Shown here in pieces: positions 6,879 to 16,014 of a DNA stretch of 34,015 nt. The stretch is from NCBI GenBank assembly GCA_046050465.1, contig JBJOPS010000017.1, positions 1 to 34,015 of the forward strand, in the 5' to 3' direction. A program made the position numbers and the translations under genes. This stretch comes from Egaibacter sp046050465 (GTDB lineage Bacteria; Pseudomonadota; Gammaproteobacteria; Burkholderiales; Burkholderiaceae_C). The notes below the pieces were generated by a model. That model did no database searches and was not told the origin of the DNA. It was given only the letters and a program-made list of their open reading frames with translations. Position 1 is the stretch's first letter. The number at the start of each line of letters is the position of its first letter.

Positions 6879-7844
6879 ATGACCCTGACCGAACTCAAAT
6901 ACATCGTGGCCGTGGCCCGCGAGCGCCACTTTGGCAAGGCGGCGGAGGCTTGTTACGTGTCGCAGCCCACGCTGTCGGTGGCGGTGAAGAAGCTGGAAGA
7001 AGAGCTGGACCTGAAATTGTTCGAGCGCAGCGCCAATGAAGTCACCGTCACGCCGCTGGGCGAAGAGGTGGTGCGCCAGGCGCAGTCGGTGCTGGAGCAG
7101 GCGGCCAACATCAAGGAAATTGCCAAGCGCGGCAAGGACCCGCTGGCCGGGCCGCTGCGCCTGGGGGTGATCTACACCATCGCCCCGTATCTGCTGCCGG
7201 AGTTGGTGAAAAACGTCATCTCCAAAACGCCGCAAATGCCGCTGATGCTGCAGGAGAATTTCACCGTGAAGCTGCTGGAGATGCTGCGCACCGGCGAGAT
7301 TGATTGCGCCGTGCTGGCCGAGCCGTTCCCCGATGCGGGCCTGGCCATGGCGCCGCTGTATGACGAGCCGTTTCTGGCGGCGGTGCCCAGCAGCCACCCG
7401 CTGGCCACACAGAGCAGTGTGACCGCGGAGCAGCTCAAGGCCGAGACCATGCTGTTGCTGGGCACGGGGCATTGTTTTCGCGACCACGTGCTGGAAGTGT
7501 GCCCCGAGTTCGCCCGGTTTTCCAGCAATACCGAGGGCATTCGCAAGAGTTTTGAGGGCTCATCGCTGGAAACCATCAAGCACATGGTGGCCGCCGGTAT
7601 GGGTGTGACGCTGGTGCCGCGCCTGAGCGTCCCACCCGGCACGCTGGATGCGAGGCCCAGGCGTCGCAAGGACGAAGACGCCCACGTGAAATACATCCCC
7701 ATTACGGACGAAGCCGGTGGTGCGCCGCCCACGCGTCGTGTGGCGCTGGCCTGGCGGCGCAGCTTCACGCGCTATGAGGCCATTGCCGCGCTGCGCAACG
7801 CAATTTATGCGTGTGAGTTGTCTGGTGTGAAGCGGCTCTCCTGA
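6879..7844 (+). CDS. oxyR: OxyR, hydrogen peroxide-sensing LysR-type regulator
   Basis: This cytoplasmic regulator senses peroxide and controls antioxidant genes such as catalase and peroxiredoxin. The 321-residue protein starts MTLTELKYIVAVARERHFG, the conserved N terminus of the OxyR group, followed by a LysR helix-turn-helix (about 18-45). In the regulatory domain C199 (GTGHCFRD) and C208 (LEVC) fall at exactly the positions of the redox disulfide of E. coli OxyR. I chose the ATG at 6879 because the open frame upstream belongs to the Fic remnant. No clear ribosome site is visible. ubiA follows 28 bases later on the same strand, as I recall for related genomes. The usual upstream neighbour recG is not present here. 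Confidence 0.93.
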   Translation: MTLTELKYIVAVARERHFGKAAEACYVSQPTLSVAVKKLEEELDLKLFERSANEVTVTPLGEEVVRQAQSVLEQAANIKEIAKRGKDPLAGPLRLGVIYTIAPYLLPELVKNVISKTPQMPLMLQENFTVKLLEMLRTGEIDCAVLAEPFPDAGLAMAPLYDEPFLAAVPSSHPLATQSSVTAEQLKAETMLLLGTGHCFRDHVLEVCPEFARFSSNTEGIRKSFEGSSLETIKHMVAAGMGVTLVPRLSVPPGTLDARPRRRKDEDAHVKYIPITDEAGGAPPTRRVALAWRRSFTRYEAIAALRNAIYACELSGVKRLS

Positions 7845-7872
7845 CCGTGCCGAAAGTCTCGCCCCACCCGTC

Positions 7873-8733
7873 GTGCTGAGCGAAAAAGCCATTCTTTACC
7901 TGCAACTGATCCGCTGGGACCGCCCCGCGGGCTGGCTGCTGCTGCTGTGGCCCACACTCAGCGCGTTGTGGGTGGCCGCAGGGGGCTTTCCAGGCTGGCA
8001 CCTGCTGGTGGTGTTCACACTGGGCACGATCCTGATGCGCAGCGCAGGCTGCTGCCTGAACGACGTGGCCGACCGCGAGTTTGACAAACACGTCAAACGC
8101 ACCGCCCAGCGGCCGGTGACACGCGGTGCGCTGTCGGTGAAGGAAGCGTTGTGGTTCGGCGCCGTGCTGGCGCTGGCTGCTTTTGCGCTGGTGCTCACGA
8201 CCAACGCCGCCACGATAGCCTGGTCGTTCGCCGCGCTGGCCGTGGCGGTGATCTATCCGTATGCCAAGCGCTTTGTGTCCATGCCGCAGGCGGTGCTGGG
8301 CGTGGCGTTCAGCTTTGGCATACCGATGGCCTTTTCTGCGGTGCAAGGAAATGTGCCACTACTGGCCTGGGTGCTGTTGCTGGGCAACCTGTTCTGGGTG
8401 CTGGCCTACGACACCGAATACGCCATGGTGGACCGCGATGATGACCTGCGAATCGGCATGAAAACATCCGCCATCACGCTGGGCCGGTTCGACGTGGCGG
8501 CGGTGATGGTTTTTTATCTTTTTTATATGCTTATTTGGGCTATAGCCCTCGTAAAATATGCGCAGACAGCTATATTTTTAATAGCAATTGGCGTAGCAGC
8601 CGCGCAAGCAGTGTGGCATGGTTCGCTGATCTGGAGCCGTTCGCGGGACGGCTGCTTCAAGGCGTTTCGCCTGAATCACTGGCTGGGCTTCACGGTGTTT
8701 GCCGGTATTGCGGCCAGCTATGCGCTGAAGTAG
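7873..8733 (+). CDS. ubiA: 4-hydroxybenzoate polyprenyltransferase
   Basis: This integral membrane enzyme attaches a polyprenyl chain to 4-hydroxybenzoate, an early membrane step of ubiquinone synthesis. The 286-residue length is near the family norm of about 290. The two aspartate-rich substrate motifs are present: NDVADREFD (63-71) and YDTEYAMVDRDDD (179-191). There are about eight or nine hydrophobic helices, beginning with WDRPAGWLLLLWP. The start is GTG at 7873. Codons for about residues 222-237 coincide with a dispersed 48-bp repeat, in a part of the protein between helices. It lies just after oxyR and may be cotranscribed with it. Confidence 0.95.
   Translation: MLSEKAILYLQLIRWDRPAGWLLLLWPTLSALWVAAGGFPGWHLLVVFTLGTILMRSAGCCLNDVADREFDKHVKRTAQRPVTRGALSVKEALWFGAVLALAAFALVLTTNAATIAWSFAALAVAVIYPYAKRFVSMPQAVLGVAFSFGIPMAFSAVQGNVPLLAWVLLLGNLFWVLAYDTEYAMVDRDDDLRIGMKTSAITLGRFDVAAVMVFYLFYMLIWAIALVKYAQTAIFLIAIGVAAAQAVWHGSLIWSRSRDGCFKAFRLNHWLGFTVFAGIAASYALK
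8538..8585 (+). repeat. Dispersed 48-bp repeat, copy A (inside ubiA)
   Basis: The copy begins GGCTATAGCCCTCG, contains ATATGCGCAGACAGCTAT and ends TAATAGC. It aligns with 28253-28301 and more weakly with 32279-32326. It ends in GCTAT...ATAGC, which can form a small hairpin. It is read in frame as part of UbiA. Confidence 0.7.
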
Positions 8734-8833
8734 ACAGCTCCCCGTTTTTTGCTTTTAGCTCGATCACTCGAATGGTTGTCGACCTGTAAACTCTTTCCGT
8801 CAAGCATTGCGATGTAGTGCAATAAGGAGCGAT

Positions 8834-10507
8834 ATGAAAATAGAACAGTCCTCGGCGCAGCCGGAAGAGAAAATTTACGCGTCAAAGAAAAGCTTACTCG
8901 CGCTAACTCGTCTGGGCCTTTGGGGCGGTGCTGCGATCGCAATAGCGTTGCCCGCAGCAACCTCAAAAAGTGGATTTAGCTGGTTTGTGACACTCTTCAT
9001 GCTGAGCTTTGTAGGTTTTCTGGACTGGTTTTTGCGCAAGCAAATGCACACTGGCAAGGCCTTTGCCACCGTCGATGCCAGTGGGATAACCTCTCCAGCG
9101 TTCAGCGGGAAATTAAAACGATTCGAGTGGAACGACGTAGCCGAGGTCGCCCTTACCAGGGTACAGAATGTTCCTATGCTGCAACTCGTGATGAAGGCAT
9201 CATCAGATCGCCCTGACAAGCGTAATTTTTGGACGGGTCAAAATCTCACTCGCCCAGTGTTATCTATGTCAGCCCTTGACGACGCTGCCCAAGAGAAGCT
9301 GTTCAAGGCAATCCAGCACTATGTGCAAAACGATAAGTTTGGCAACGCTCCACTGAGGTTTGATAACCAGATCGCATCCGAGAAAGAGTTTCAAGATCGT
9401 CTTAAATCTCTTGCACCTGTGCCCTGGTTGATCTATGGGCTAATTGGTGTCAACGTCGCCATCTGGCTGGCGTCGCTACCGTACGGCGCAAGTATTGCGG
9501 GGAGTCCGACTGACTTGCTGCTGGGCTGGGGTGGCAATGCAGCGTCAGAGGTGCAACGCGGAGAATGGTGGCGACTGGTCAGTGCAATGTTTTTGCATAA
9601 TGGCCTGATGCAGGTTGCCCTGAATATGCTAGGACTCTACGGCGTGGGTATTACTGTGGAACGTATCTATGGCCGCCGTCTGTTTGCCTTGATTTACTTT
9701 GGATCCGGTCTGGTGGGCGGTGCACTTAGCCTGCATTTTGCGGCGCAAAATGCAGTATCCGTGGGCGCCTCCGGCGCTGTCTTCGGCGTTACCGGTGCGC
9801 TCTTGATCGGAATGTTGCAACACCGTAGTTACTTGCCAAAAACCATGGGCCGACAAACACTGGGCAGCATGGGTTTTTTCATTTTGTATTCACTGGTGCA
9901 GGGCTTTACCAGGCCAGGAATAGACAATGCGGCGCACATTGGTGGTCTGCTGGCCGGCTGCTTGCTGGCGTACATTTTCCCCGAGCGTTTTAACTTGGAA
10001 AAGTTTGTTCAGTATCAAAAGAGTCGCGCCCTAATTGGCTTGTTCGTTGCCATTGGCGCAACTGCCGCCTTGGCAAGCTTGGCGCCCACGGCACAAGTGG
10101 ATCAGCGCGAGAGCATGCTCTTTGTCGATGGCATGCGAAAAATGAGCGCTGCGCTCCAGGCCATGCAGCGAGAAGCTGAGCAGGTCAAGGCAGGCAAAAT
10201 GTCTGAGCGAGAGTCTGATGATAGAAGTCGCACAGTTTTCGCTCCCATGATGCGGGACGTGGTGGTTGCCCTCAACAAAGCTCAGTTGCCCAATACTGAT
10301 CTTCGTCAACCGCTTTTGACCGATGCCCGGCGCATGTCAGCACTTCTTATCGAATCCTTGGAGATGGCATCTGTGATCCCGGAGGGCAGTACTAAACCCC
10401 AGCCGATTAATCTGGTGCGAGCAGCTGAAATTGAAAAAGAAATTCTGCTGATTTCCCAACGCTTCGCCAAACTGCAAACCAGTATGCAGGATGGGATGAA
10501 GCGTTAG
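8834..10507 (+). CDS. Rhomboid-family intramembrane serine protease-like protein
   Basis: The 557-residue membrane protein starts at the ATG at 8834, which has a good AAGGAG ribosome site; the open frame upstream of it is not needed. Two N-terminal helices (about 27-62) and a soluble domain (about 70-185) precede a six-helix rhomboid core at about 195-385. The catalytic serine is S313 in GASGAVFG and the catalytic histidine H368 in AAHIGG. In the FLHNGLMQVALNM motif H255 and N264 are kept, but the histidine expected at 260 is glutamine. A soluble C-terminal region of about 150 residues rich in Arg, Glu and Lys follows. Cleavage of membrane proteins is the family role; the substrate is unknown. 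Confidence 0.88.
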   Translation: MKIEQSSAQPEEKIYASKKSLLALTRLGLWGGAAIAIALPAATSKSGFSWFVTLFMLSFVGFLDWFLRKQMHTGKAFATVDASGITSPAFSGKLKRFEWNDVAEVALTRVQNVPMLQLVMKASSDRPDKRNFWTGQNLTRPVLSMSALDDAAQEKLFKAIQHYVQNDKFGNAPLRFDNQIASEKEFQDRLKSLAPVPWLIYGLIGVNVAIWLASLPYGASIAGSPTDLLLGWGGNAASEVQRGEWWRLVSAMFLHNGLMQVALNMLGLYGVGITVERIYGRRLFALIYFGSGLVGGALSLHFAAQNAVSVGASGAVFGVTGALLIGMLQHRSYLPKTMGRQTLGSMGFFILYSLVQGFTRPGIDNAAHIGGLLAGCLLAYIFPERFNLEKFVQYQKSRALIGLFVAIGATAALASLAPTAQVDQRESMLFVDGMRKMSAALQAMQREAEQVKAGKMSERESDDRSRTVFAPMMRDVVVALNKAQLPNTDLRQPLLTDARRMSALLIESLEMASVIPEGSTKPQPINLVRAAEIEKEILLISQRFAKLQTSMQDGMKR

Positions 10508-10520
10508 CCTTTGACAAAAT

Positions 10521-11330
10521 TCAACCGAATTCGTCGCCCAGTTCACGCGCTCGCACCTGCGCGGCGTGCAGGGCTTTGGTGAATAGCGCCTTGATATTGC
10601 TGGCGTCCATCGATGTGATCGCGGCATAGGTGGTGCCGCCTTTGGAGGTGACACGTTGACGCAAAATTTCAGGTGGCTCATCGGCTGATTTGGCCAGTTC
10701 TCCGGCGCCGATGAAGGTGGCCACGGTCAGCTGGTGGGCCTGTTCGCGGCTCAGGCCCATTTCGGCCCCGGCAGCCGTCATGGCCTCCATGAAGTAAAAC
10801 ATGTAGGCCGGGCCGGAGCCGGAAATGGCGGTCACGGCATCGAGCTGGTCTTCATTGTTCACCCACAGAAAATCACCCGTGCTGGCAATCACTTGCTCGA
10901 CCTTGTTCTTGTCGGAATTGCTGACTTCCGAGCGGGCAAACAGTGCGGTAATACCCTTGCCGATGAGCGCTGGCGTATTGGGCATGGCGCGCACCACGCG
11001 CTCGGTGTCCAGCCAGCGGGCCATGCTGTCGCTGCGAATGCCGGCTGCCACACTCAGGTGCAGGCAGCCCTTGGTGTGAAAGCGCACCTGCAATGCGGCT
11101 TCCTTGAAAACCTGCGGCTTCACGGCCCATATGACTATCTGGGCGCCACTCAGAAACGCCCCCGGACACTCCTGGGCGATGATGCCGAAGTGTCTCTTGA
11201 GCTTTTCCTGCGCTGCAGCAAATGGTTCCACCACGTCGATCTGACCGACCGGGAAGGCTTTTTCAATCAGCCCGCTGATGATGGCACTGGCCATGTTGCC
11301 GCCACCAATAAACGCCACTCGTTCGCTCAT
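10521..11330 (-). CDS. proC: Pyrroline-5-carboxylate reductase
   Basis: This cytoplasmic enzyme makes the last step of proline synthesis, reducing pyrroline-5-carboxylate with NAD(P)H. The 269-residue protein has the N-terminal Rossmann motif VAFIGGGNMASAIISGL, the conserved AVKPQVF and MPNTPALIGKG, and the C-terminal dimer-domain signature ISGSGPAYMFYFMEAM with TSKGGTTYAA. I chose the ATG at 11330 (GGAGA ribosome site); the longer open frame is not used. It converges with the rhomboid gene with only 13 bases between stops and no evident terminator, and is divergent from glpK. Confidence 0.96.
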   Translation of the reverse strand: MSERVAFIGGGNMASAIISGLIEKAFPVGQIDVVEPFAAAQEKLKRHFGIIAQECPGAFLSGAQIVIWAVKPQVFKEAALQVRFHTKGCLHLSVAAGIRSDSMARWLDTERVVRAMPNTPALIGKGITALFARSEVSNSDKNKVEQVIASTGDFLWVNNEDQLDAVTAISGSGPAYMFYFMEAMTAAGAEMGLSREQAHQLTVATFIGAGELAKSADEPPEILRQRVTSKGGTTYAAITSMDASNIKALFTKALHAAQVRARELGDEFG

Positions 11331-11430
11331 CGTTTCTCCTGTTGATCTCGGCTGGATTGTCGCAGGTTGGCATGCTGTGGGCGTGCCGGTTCGGCAGGCT
11401 GGCCGCAAACTGCGGTACGCTTGTCAGGCT

Positions 11431-12960
11431 ATGGAATACATTCTTTCGCTGGATCAGGGCACCACCAGTTCGCGGGCCATCCTGTTTGATCGTTCGGGCA
11501 GCGTGGCTGCGAGTGCGCAGAAAGAGTTCACGCAGATTTTTCCCCAGCCAGGCTGGGTGGAGCACGATGCCAATGAAATCTGGCGCTCGCAATACGCGGT
11601 GGCATTGGAGGCGCTGAAAAAGCTGTCGCTGAACGCCGCCAAAGTGGCAGCCATCGGCATCACCAATCAGCGTGAGACCACGGTGCTGTGGGACCGCAAG
11701 ACCGGCGAGCCACTGGCAAACGCCATCGTCTGGCAGGATCGCCGCACGGCGGCTCGGTGCGATGCGTTGCGGGCGAAGGGCAAGGCCGCCCTCATCCAGC
11801 GCAAAACCGGTTTGGTGCTGGACGCCTATTTCTCGGGTACCAAGCTGGAATGGCTACTGGACAACGTGCCCGGCGCCCGCGCGCGGGCCGACGCGGGCGA
11901 GCTGGCGTTTGGCACGATCGATTCGTGGCTGATCTGGAAGCTGACTGGCGGACGGCTGCACGTGACTGACGCCAGCAACGCCTCGCGCACGCTGCTGTTC
12001 AACATCCAAACGTTGAAGTGGGACGACGAGCTGCTGGCGCTGTTCAACATTCCGGCAAGCGTGCTGCCGCAGGTGGTGCCGTCCAGTCAGTTGCTGGGCG
12101 AGACCGATCCCGCGCTGTTTGGTGTGCCCATCCGTATTGCCGGGGTGGCAGGCGACCAGCAGGCGGCGACCTTTGGGCAAGCCTGTTTTTCACCCGGCAT
12201 GGCCAAAAACACCTACGGTACCGGCTGCTTCATGCTGATGAATACCGGGCAGGCCGCCGTGCCCAGCCGCCACAAGCTGCTGAGCACGGTCGCCTGGGTT
12301 GGCCCGGACTCAGGCAAGCCAGGCGGCGACATGGCGCTGGGTGCTGGCAGTGTGTGTTACGCGCTGGAGGGGTCAGTCTTCATGGCTGGCGCGACGATTC
12401 AGTGGTTGCGCGATGGCTTGCAGATCATCAATTCGGCCAACGAGGTGGAGCAGCTGGCGTCTGGCGTGGCTGACACGCAGGACGTTTACCTGGTGCCGGC
12501 CTTCGCGGGCTTGGGCACGCCGCACTGGGACAGTTATGCACGGGCCACTTTTGTGGGTATGACCAGGGGTACAACCCGCGCCCACATTGCACGGGCCGCT
12601 CTTGAATCCATAGCGCTACAGTCAGCCGATGTGTTTGGGGTGATGGCCAGTGACTCGGGCATTGCCTTGCGCGAACTGCGGGTGGATGGTGGCGCGTCCC
12701 GCAACAACCTGCTGATGCAGATGCAGGCCGATTTGCTGGGCGTGCCGGTGGTGCGGCCCAGGGTGACGGAAACCACCGCGCTGGGGGCGGCCTGTCTCGC
12801 AGGCCTTGCGACCGGGTTCTGGTCCGGTGCCGATGAGGTAGCCGCGCAGTGGGCGGTGGATCGCCGGTTTGAGCCGCGCCTCAAAGCGTCCAGTCGCGCA
12901 GAAAAGCTGGCCCGCTGGCGTCAGGCTGTGGATCGGTCCAAAGGCTGGGCAGAAAAATAG
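11431..12960 (+). CDS. glpK: Glycerol kinase
   Basis: This cytoplasmic FGGY-family kinase phosphorylates glycerol to glycerol 3-phosphate. The 509-residue protein begins MEYILSLDQGTTSSRAILFD, with the phosphate loop at residues 8-17. It carries the substrate and signature regions ITNQRETTVLWD, VAGDQQAATFGQ, TYGTGCFMLMNTG and the C-terminal GGASRNN. The ATG at 11431 matches the family start; the upstream in-frame extension is spurious. No strong ribosome site is seen. Its stop lies two bases before glpD, so the two form one operon for glycerol catabolism. No glpF or glpR is in the window. Confidence 0.96.
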   Translation: MEYILSLDQGTTSSRAILFDRSGSVAASAQKEFTQIFPQPGWVEHDANEIWRSQYAVALEALKKLSLNAAKVAAIGITNQRETTVLWDRKTGEPLANAIVWQDRRTAARCDALRAKGKAALIQRKTGLVLDAYFSGTKLEWLLDNVPGARARADAGELAFGTIDSWLIWKLTGGRLHVTDASNASRTLLFNIQTLKWDDELLALFNIPASVLPQVVPSSQLLGETDPALFGVPIRIAGVAGDQQAATFGQACFSPGMAKNTYGTGCFMLMNTGQAAVPSRHKLLSTVAWVGPDSGKPGGDMALGAGSVCYALEGSVFMAGATIQWLRDGLQIINSANEVEQLASGVADTQDVYLVPAFAGLGTPHWDSYARATFVGMTRGTTRAHIARAALESIALQSADVFGVMASDSGIALRELRVDGGASRNNLLMQMQADLLGVPVVRPRVTETTALGAACLAGLATGFWSGADEVAAQWAVDRRFEPRLKASSRAEKLARWRQAVDRSKGWAEK

Positions 12961-12962
12961 CC

Positions 12963-14582
12963 ATGACACACCAAAACATGTCGGTTGAACACAAACCGTT
13001 ACCCACAACCCGTTCCGATCTGATTGCCCGCCTGGCGCAGCCGTGCAGTTATGACATCGCCATCGTCGGCGGTGGCGCTACGGGGCTGGGCGTGGCGCTG
13101 GATGCTGCAGCGCGGGGTTTGAGCGTGGTGCTGGTGGAGTCTCACGATTTTGCGAAAGGAACGTCGTCACGCGCCACCAAATTGGTTCATGGCGGGGTGC
13201 GCTATCTGGCGCAAGGCAATTTGTCGCTGGTTTACGAAGCGCTGCACGAACGTACCACGCTGTTGCACAATGCGCCACACATCGTGCAGCCGCTGGCGTT
13301 CATCATGCCGTCTTACCAATGGTGGGAAACCCCGTTTTATGGTATCGGTCTCAAGGTATATGACGCACTTGCTGGTAAGGCCGGACTGGGCAGAACCGAA
13401 TTTCTGGGTCGGTCTGAAACTTTGAGTGCCTTGCCCACGGCACAGCCACAAGGGCTCAAGGGTGGCGTGAAGTATTGGGACGGCCAGTTCAACGACGCCC
13501 GGCTGGCGCTGGCGCTGGCTCGCAGCGCTGCGGCGCGTGGGGCATTGTTGGTCAATTACTGCCGGGCCACCGATCTTTTGTATGAAAAGGGCAAGGTCGC
13601 CGGCTTGACCTGCGACGACATGGAGACCGGGCAGCGCTACACCATTCGTTCGAAATGTGTTATCAACGCCGCCGGCGTTTGGGTCGATGAGTTGCGCCAG
13701 AAAGACGGCGATGCCAGCAGCAGCGCGCGGCGGCCCACGAAGCCGGTGGTGACACCCAGTCAGGGCGTTCATATTGTGGTGGACCGGGAGTTTCTGGCGG
13801 CGGATGTGGGTCTGATGGTGCCGAAAACGGCGGACGGACGGGTGCTTTTTGCGGTGCCGTGGCTAGGCAAGGTTATTTTGGGCACAACCGACACACCTAG
13901 AAATGATCTGGCCCGGGAGCCGCAGCCTTTCAAGGAAGAGGTGGCCTTCATCCTGTCTGAGTCAGCGCGGTATCTGCGTCGCGCACCAACCCGCCAGGAC
14001 GTCAAAAGTGTATGGGTTGGATTGCGCCCGCTCGTGAAACCCCATGACGACGACGGTGAGAGCACCAAGGCGCTTAGCCGCGAACACACGGTGCTGGTCA
14101 GCCGCAGCGGGTTGGTCACCGTGACGGGGGGTAAGTGGACAACCTATCGGGCCATGGCGGAGGATGTTTTGGAGAGATGCCGTGAAAAACATTTGCTATC
14201 AATGCATAAAAAAGGTGTGACTGCTAACTTGCGGTTGATTGGATCGGAGGGGGTGACGGCGAGTCAGCAATCCATCAGCGCGTCGCCGGGCCTGCATTCC
14301 TATGGAAGTGAGCAAGAGGCTGTGCTGGCACTTCCCGGCGCACAAACCGAATTGGCCCCTGGTTTGACCGAGGCCATGGTCCGGTTTGGGGCTCGTTACG
14401 AATACGCCCGAACCGTTGAAGACGTGCTGGCGCGGCGCTCCAGAATGTTGTTTCTGGACGCGCGACTCGCAAGAAGTGTGGCGGAAAAAGTGGGTGACGT
14501 CCTTGGCCACGAAACCGGTAAGGACCCGCAGGCAGAGGTGTTTTTCGGTCTGGCCGATGCATATTTGCATTTGCCGGAATGA
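12963..14582 (+). CDS. glpD: Aerobic glycerol-3-phosphate dehydrogenase
   Basis: This peripheral membrane flavoprotein oxidises glycerol 3-phosphate to dihydroxyacetone phosphate and passes electrons to ubiquinone. The 539-residue protein has the FAD-binding motif IVGGGATGLGVALDAAARG (about 34-52), the GlpD signature GTSSRATKLVHGGVRYL, the conserved WVGLRPL and TVTGGKWTTYR, and a C-terminal helical domain. It follows glpK with a two-base gap and completes the conversion of glycerol to a glycolytic intermediate. The spc ribosomal operon starts directly after it from a separate promoter. Confidence 0.96.
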   Translation: MTHQNMSVEHKPLPTTRSDLIARLAQPCSYDIAIVGGGATGLGVALDAAARGLSVVLVESHDFAKGTSSRATKLVHGGVRYLAQGNLSLVYEALHERTTLLHNAPHIVQPLAFIMPSYQWWETPFYGIGLKVYDALAGKAGLGRTEFLGRSETLSALPTAQPQGLKGGVKYWDGQFNDARLALALARSAAARGALLVNYCRATDLLYEKGKVAGLTCDDMETGQRYTIRSKCVINAAGVWVDELRQKDGDASSSARRPTKPVVTPSQGVHIVVDREFLAADVGLMVPKTADGRVLFAVPWLGKVILGTTDTPRNDLAREPQPFKEEVAFILSESARYLRRAPTRQDVKSVWVGLRPLVKPHDDDGESTKALSREHTVLVSRSGLVTVTGGKWTTYRAMAEDVLERCREKHLLSMHKKGVTANLRLIGSEGVTASQQSISASPGLHSYGSEQEAVLALPGAQTELAPGLTEAMVRFGARYEYARTVEDVLARRSRMLFLDARLARSVAEKVGDVLGHETGKDPQAEVFFGLADAYLHLPE

Positions 14583-14588
14583 AGGTGC

Positions 14589-14617
14589 TTGACCAAGCGT
14601 TGAAACTAATGCATAAT
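14589..14617 (+). promoter_or_regulatory. Sigma70-type promoter for the spc operon
   Basis: TTGACC (14589-14594) and CATAAT (14612-14617) are separated by exactly 17 bases, close to the consensus. Transcription would start near 14624 and leave a leader of about 140 bases before rplN. The -35 box begins seven bases after the glpD stop. Confidence 0.75.
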
Positions 14618-14765
14618 CGAGGGCTTCGCTTGAAAAGGCGTTAAGTTTCTGCCCAGCGAAAACGGTGTGAGTGGTTCACGCCGCGGACGACGGGCCCAAG
14701 ACTGACCTTGATGTGTGCTGCCGGAAAGGGTTGCGCGGCTTGGGGTGCAAGTTGGGAATATTGAA

Positions 14766-15134
14766 ATGATCCAGACTGAATCTCGATTGGAAGTTGCCGA
14801 CAATACCGGCGCGAAATCCGTCCTGTGCATCAAGGTGCTGGGCGGGTCCAAGCGTCGTTATGCGAGTGTTGGCGACGTCATTAAGGTGAGTATTAAAGAG
14901 GCGGCTCCGCGTGGGCGCGTCAAGAAGGGTGAGATCTACAGTGCGGTGGTGGTTCGTACTGCCAAGGGCATTCGCCGCAGTGATGGCTCGCTTGTCAAAT
15001 TCGACGGCAATGCAGCAGTTTTGCTCAATGCCAAATTGGAGCCGATCGGCACCCGCATCTTTGGCCCGGTCACGCGTGAGCTGCGTACCGAGAAGTTCAT
15101 GAAGATCGTGTCACTCGCTCCTGAAGTTCTGTAA
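14766..15134 (+). CDS. rplN: Ribosomal protein L14
   Basis: The 122-residue large-subunit protein binds 23S rRNA and helps form an intersubunit bridge. It starts MIQTESRLEVADNTGAKSV, the invariant N terminus, so the ATG at 14766 is chosen over the upstream in-frame extension. KVLGGSKRRYASVGDVI and the C-terminal FMKIVSLAPEVL are typical. It is the first gene of the spc operon. In many bacteria rpsQ of the S10 operon lies directly before it, but here glpD does. Confidence 0.98.
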   Translation: MIQTESRLEVADNTGAKSVLCIKVLGGSKRRYASVGDVIKVSIKEAAPRGRVKKGEIYSAVVVRTAKGIRRSDGSLVKFDGNAAVLLNAKLEPIGTRIFGPVTRELRTEKFMKIVSLAPEVL

Positions 15135-15143
15135 GGAGGTGCC

Positions 15144-15464
15144 ATGAACAAGATTCGCAAAGGCGACCAAGTCATCGTGCTCACGGGGCGCGACAAGGGT
15201 AAGCGCGGCACGGTGTCGCTGCGTAAGGATGATGCGCACCTGGTGGTGGATGGCGTCAATCTGGTCAAAAAGCACGCCAAGCCAAACCCCCTTAAAGGTG
15301 TGGTGGGTGGCATTGTGGAAAAAACCATGCCGATCCATCAGTCCAATGTGGCCATTTTCAATGGCGCTACCGGCAAGGCTGATCGCGTCGGTATCAAGTT
15401 GCTGGCTGACGGTAAGCGCGTCCGTGTTTACAAGTCCAGCGGTGAAGAAATCAAGGTGGCATAA
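15144..15464 (+). CDS. rplX: Ribosomal protein L24
   Basis: The 106-residue protein initiates large-subunit assembly on 23S rRNA. A KOW motif lies near the N terminus (KGDQVIVLTGRDKGKRGTV, about 5-23). A strong AAGGAGG ribosome site overlaps the rplN stop, nine bases before the start. The length and sequence are normal for the family. Confidence 0.98.
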   Translation: MNKIRKGDQVIVLTGRDKGKRGTVSLRKDDAHLVVDGVNLVKKHAKPNPLKGVVGGIVEKTMPIHQSNVAIFNGATGKADRVGIKLLADGKRVRVYKSSGEEIKVA

Positions 15465-15466
15465 GC

Positions 15467-16006
15467 ATGGCACGTCTGCAACAACACTATCGCGAAAAAG
15501 TCGCTCCGGAGCTGATGGCCAAGTTTGGCTACACGTCTCCGATGCAGGTTCCTCGCCTCACTAAAATTACCCTGAACATGGGTGTGAGCGAGGCGGTGGC
15601 CGACAAGAAGGTGATGGACAACGCCGTTTCCGATCTGACGAAAATCGCAGGTCAAAAACCGGTCGTCACCAAATCCAAAAAGCCAATTGCCGGTTTCAAG
15701 ATTCGTGAAGGCCAGGCTATTGGTTGCATGGTGACCCTGCGCGGCGTTCAGATGTTTGAATTCCTGGATCGTTTCGTAACCGTGGCCTTGCCTCGTGTTC
15801 GTGACTTCCGTGGTATCTCTGGCCGTGCATTCGATGGTCGTGGCAACTACAACATCGGCGTGAAAGAGCAGATCATTTTCCCTGAGATTGAGTATGACAA
15901 GGTGGATGCCTTGCGTGGTCTCAACATCAGCATCACCACGACGGCCAAGACTGACGAGGAGTGCAAGGCGCTGCTCGCTGGCTTCCGTTTCCCGTTCAAG
16001 AACTGA
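15467..16006 (+). CDS. rplE: Ribosomal protein L5
   Basis: The 179-residue protein binds 5S rRNA in the central protuberance and contacts the P-site tRNA. The N-terminal IPRLTKI-type region (VPRLTKITLNMG) and the signature region KPIAGFKIREGQAIGCMVTLRG are present. It starts two bases after the rplX stop, so translation is probably coupled. Confidence 0.98.
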   Translation: MARLQQHYREKVAPELMAKFGYTSPMQVPRLTKITLNMGVSEAVADKKVMDNAVSDLTKIAGQKPVVTKSKKPIAGFKIREGQAIGCMVTLRGVQMFEFLDRFVTVALPRVRDFRGISGRAFDGRGNYNIGVKEQIIFPEIEYDKVDALRGLNISITTTAKTDEECKALLAGFRFPFKN

Positions 16007-16014
16007 GGCGACCT

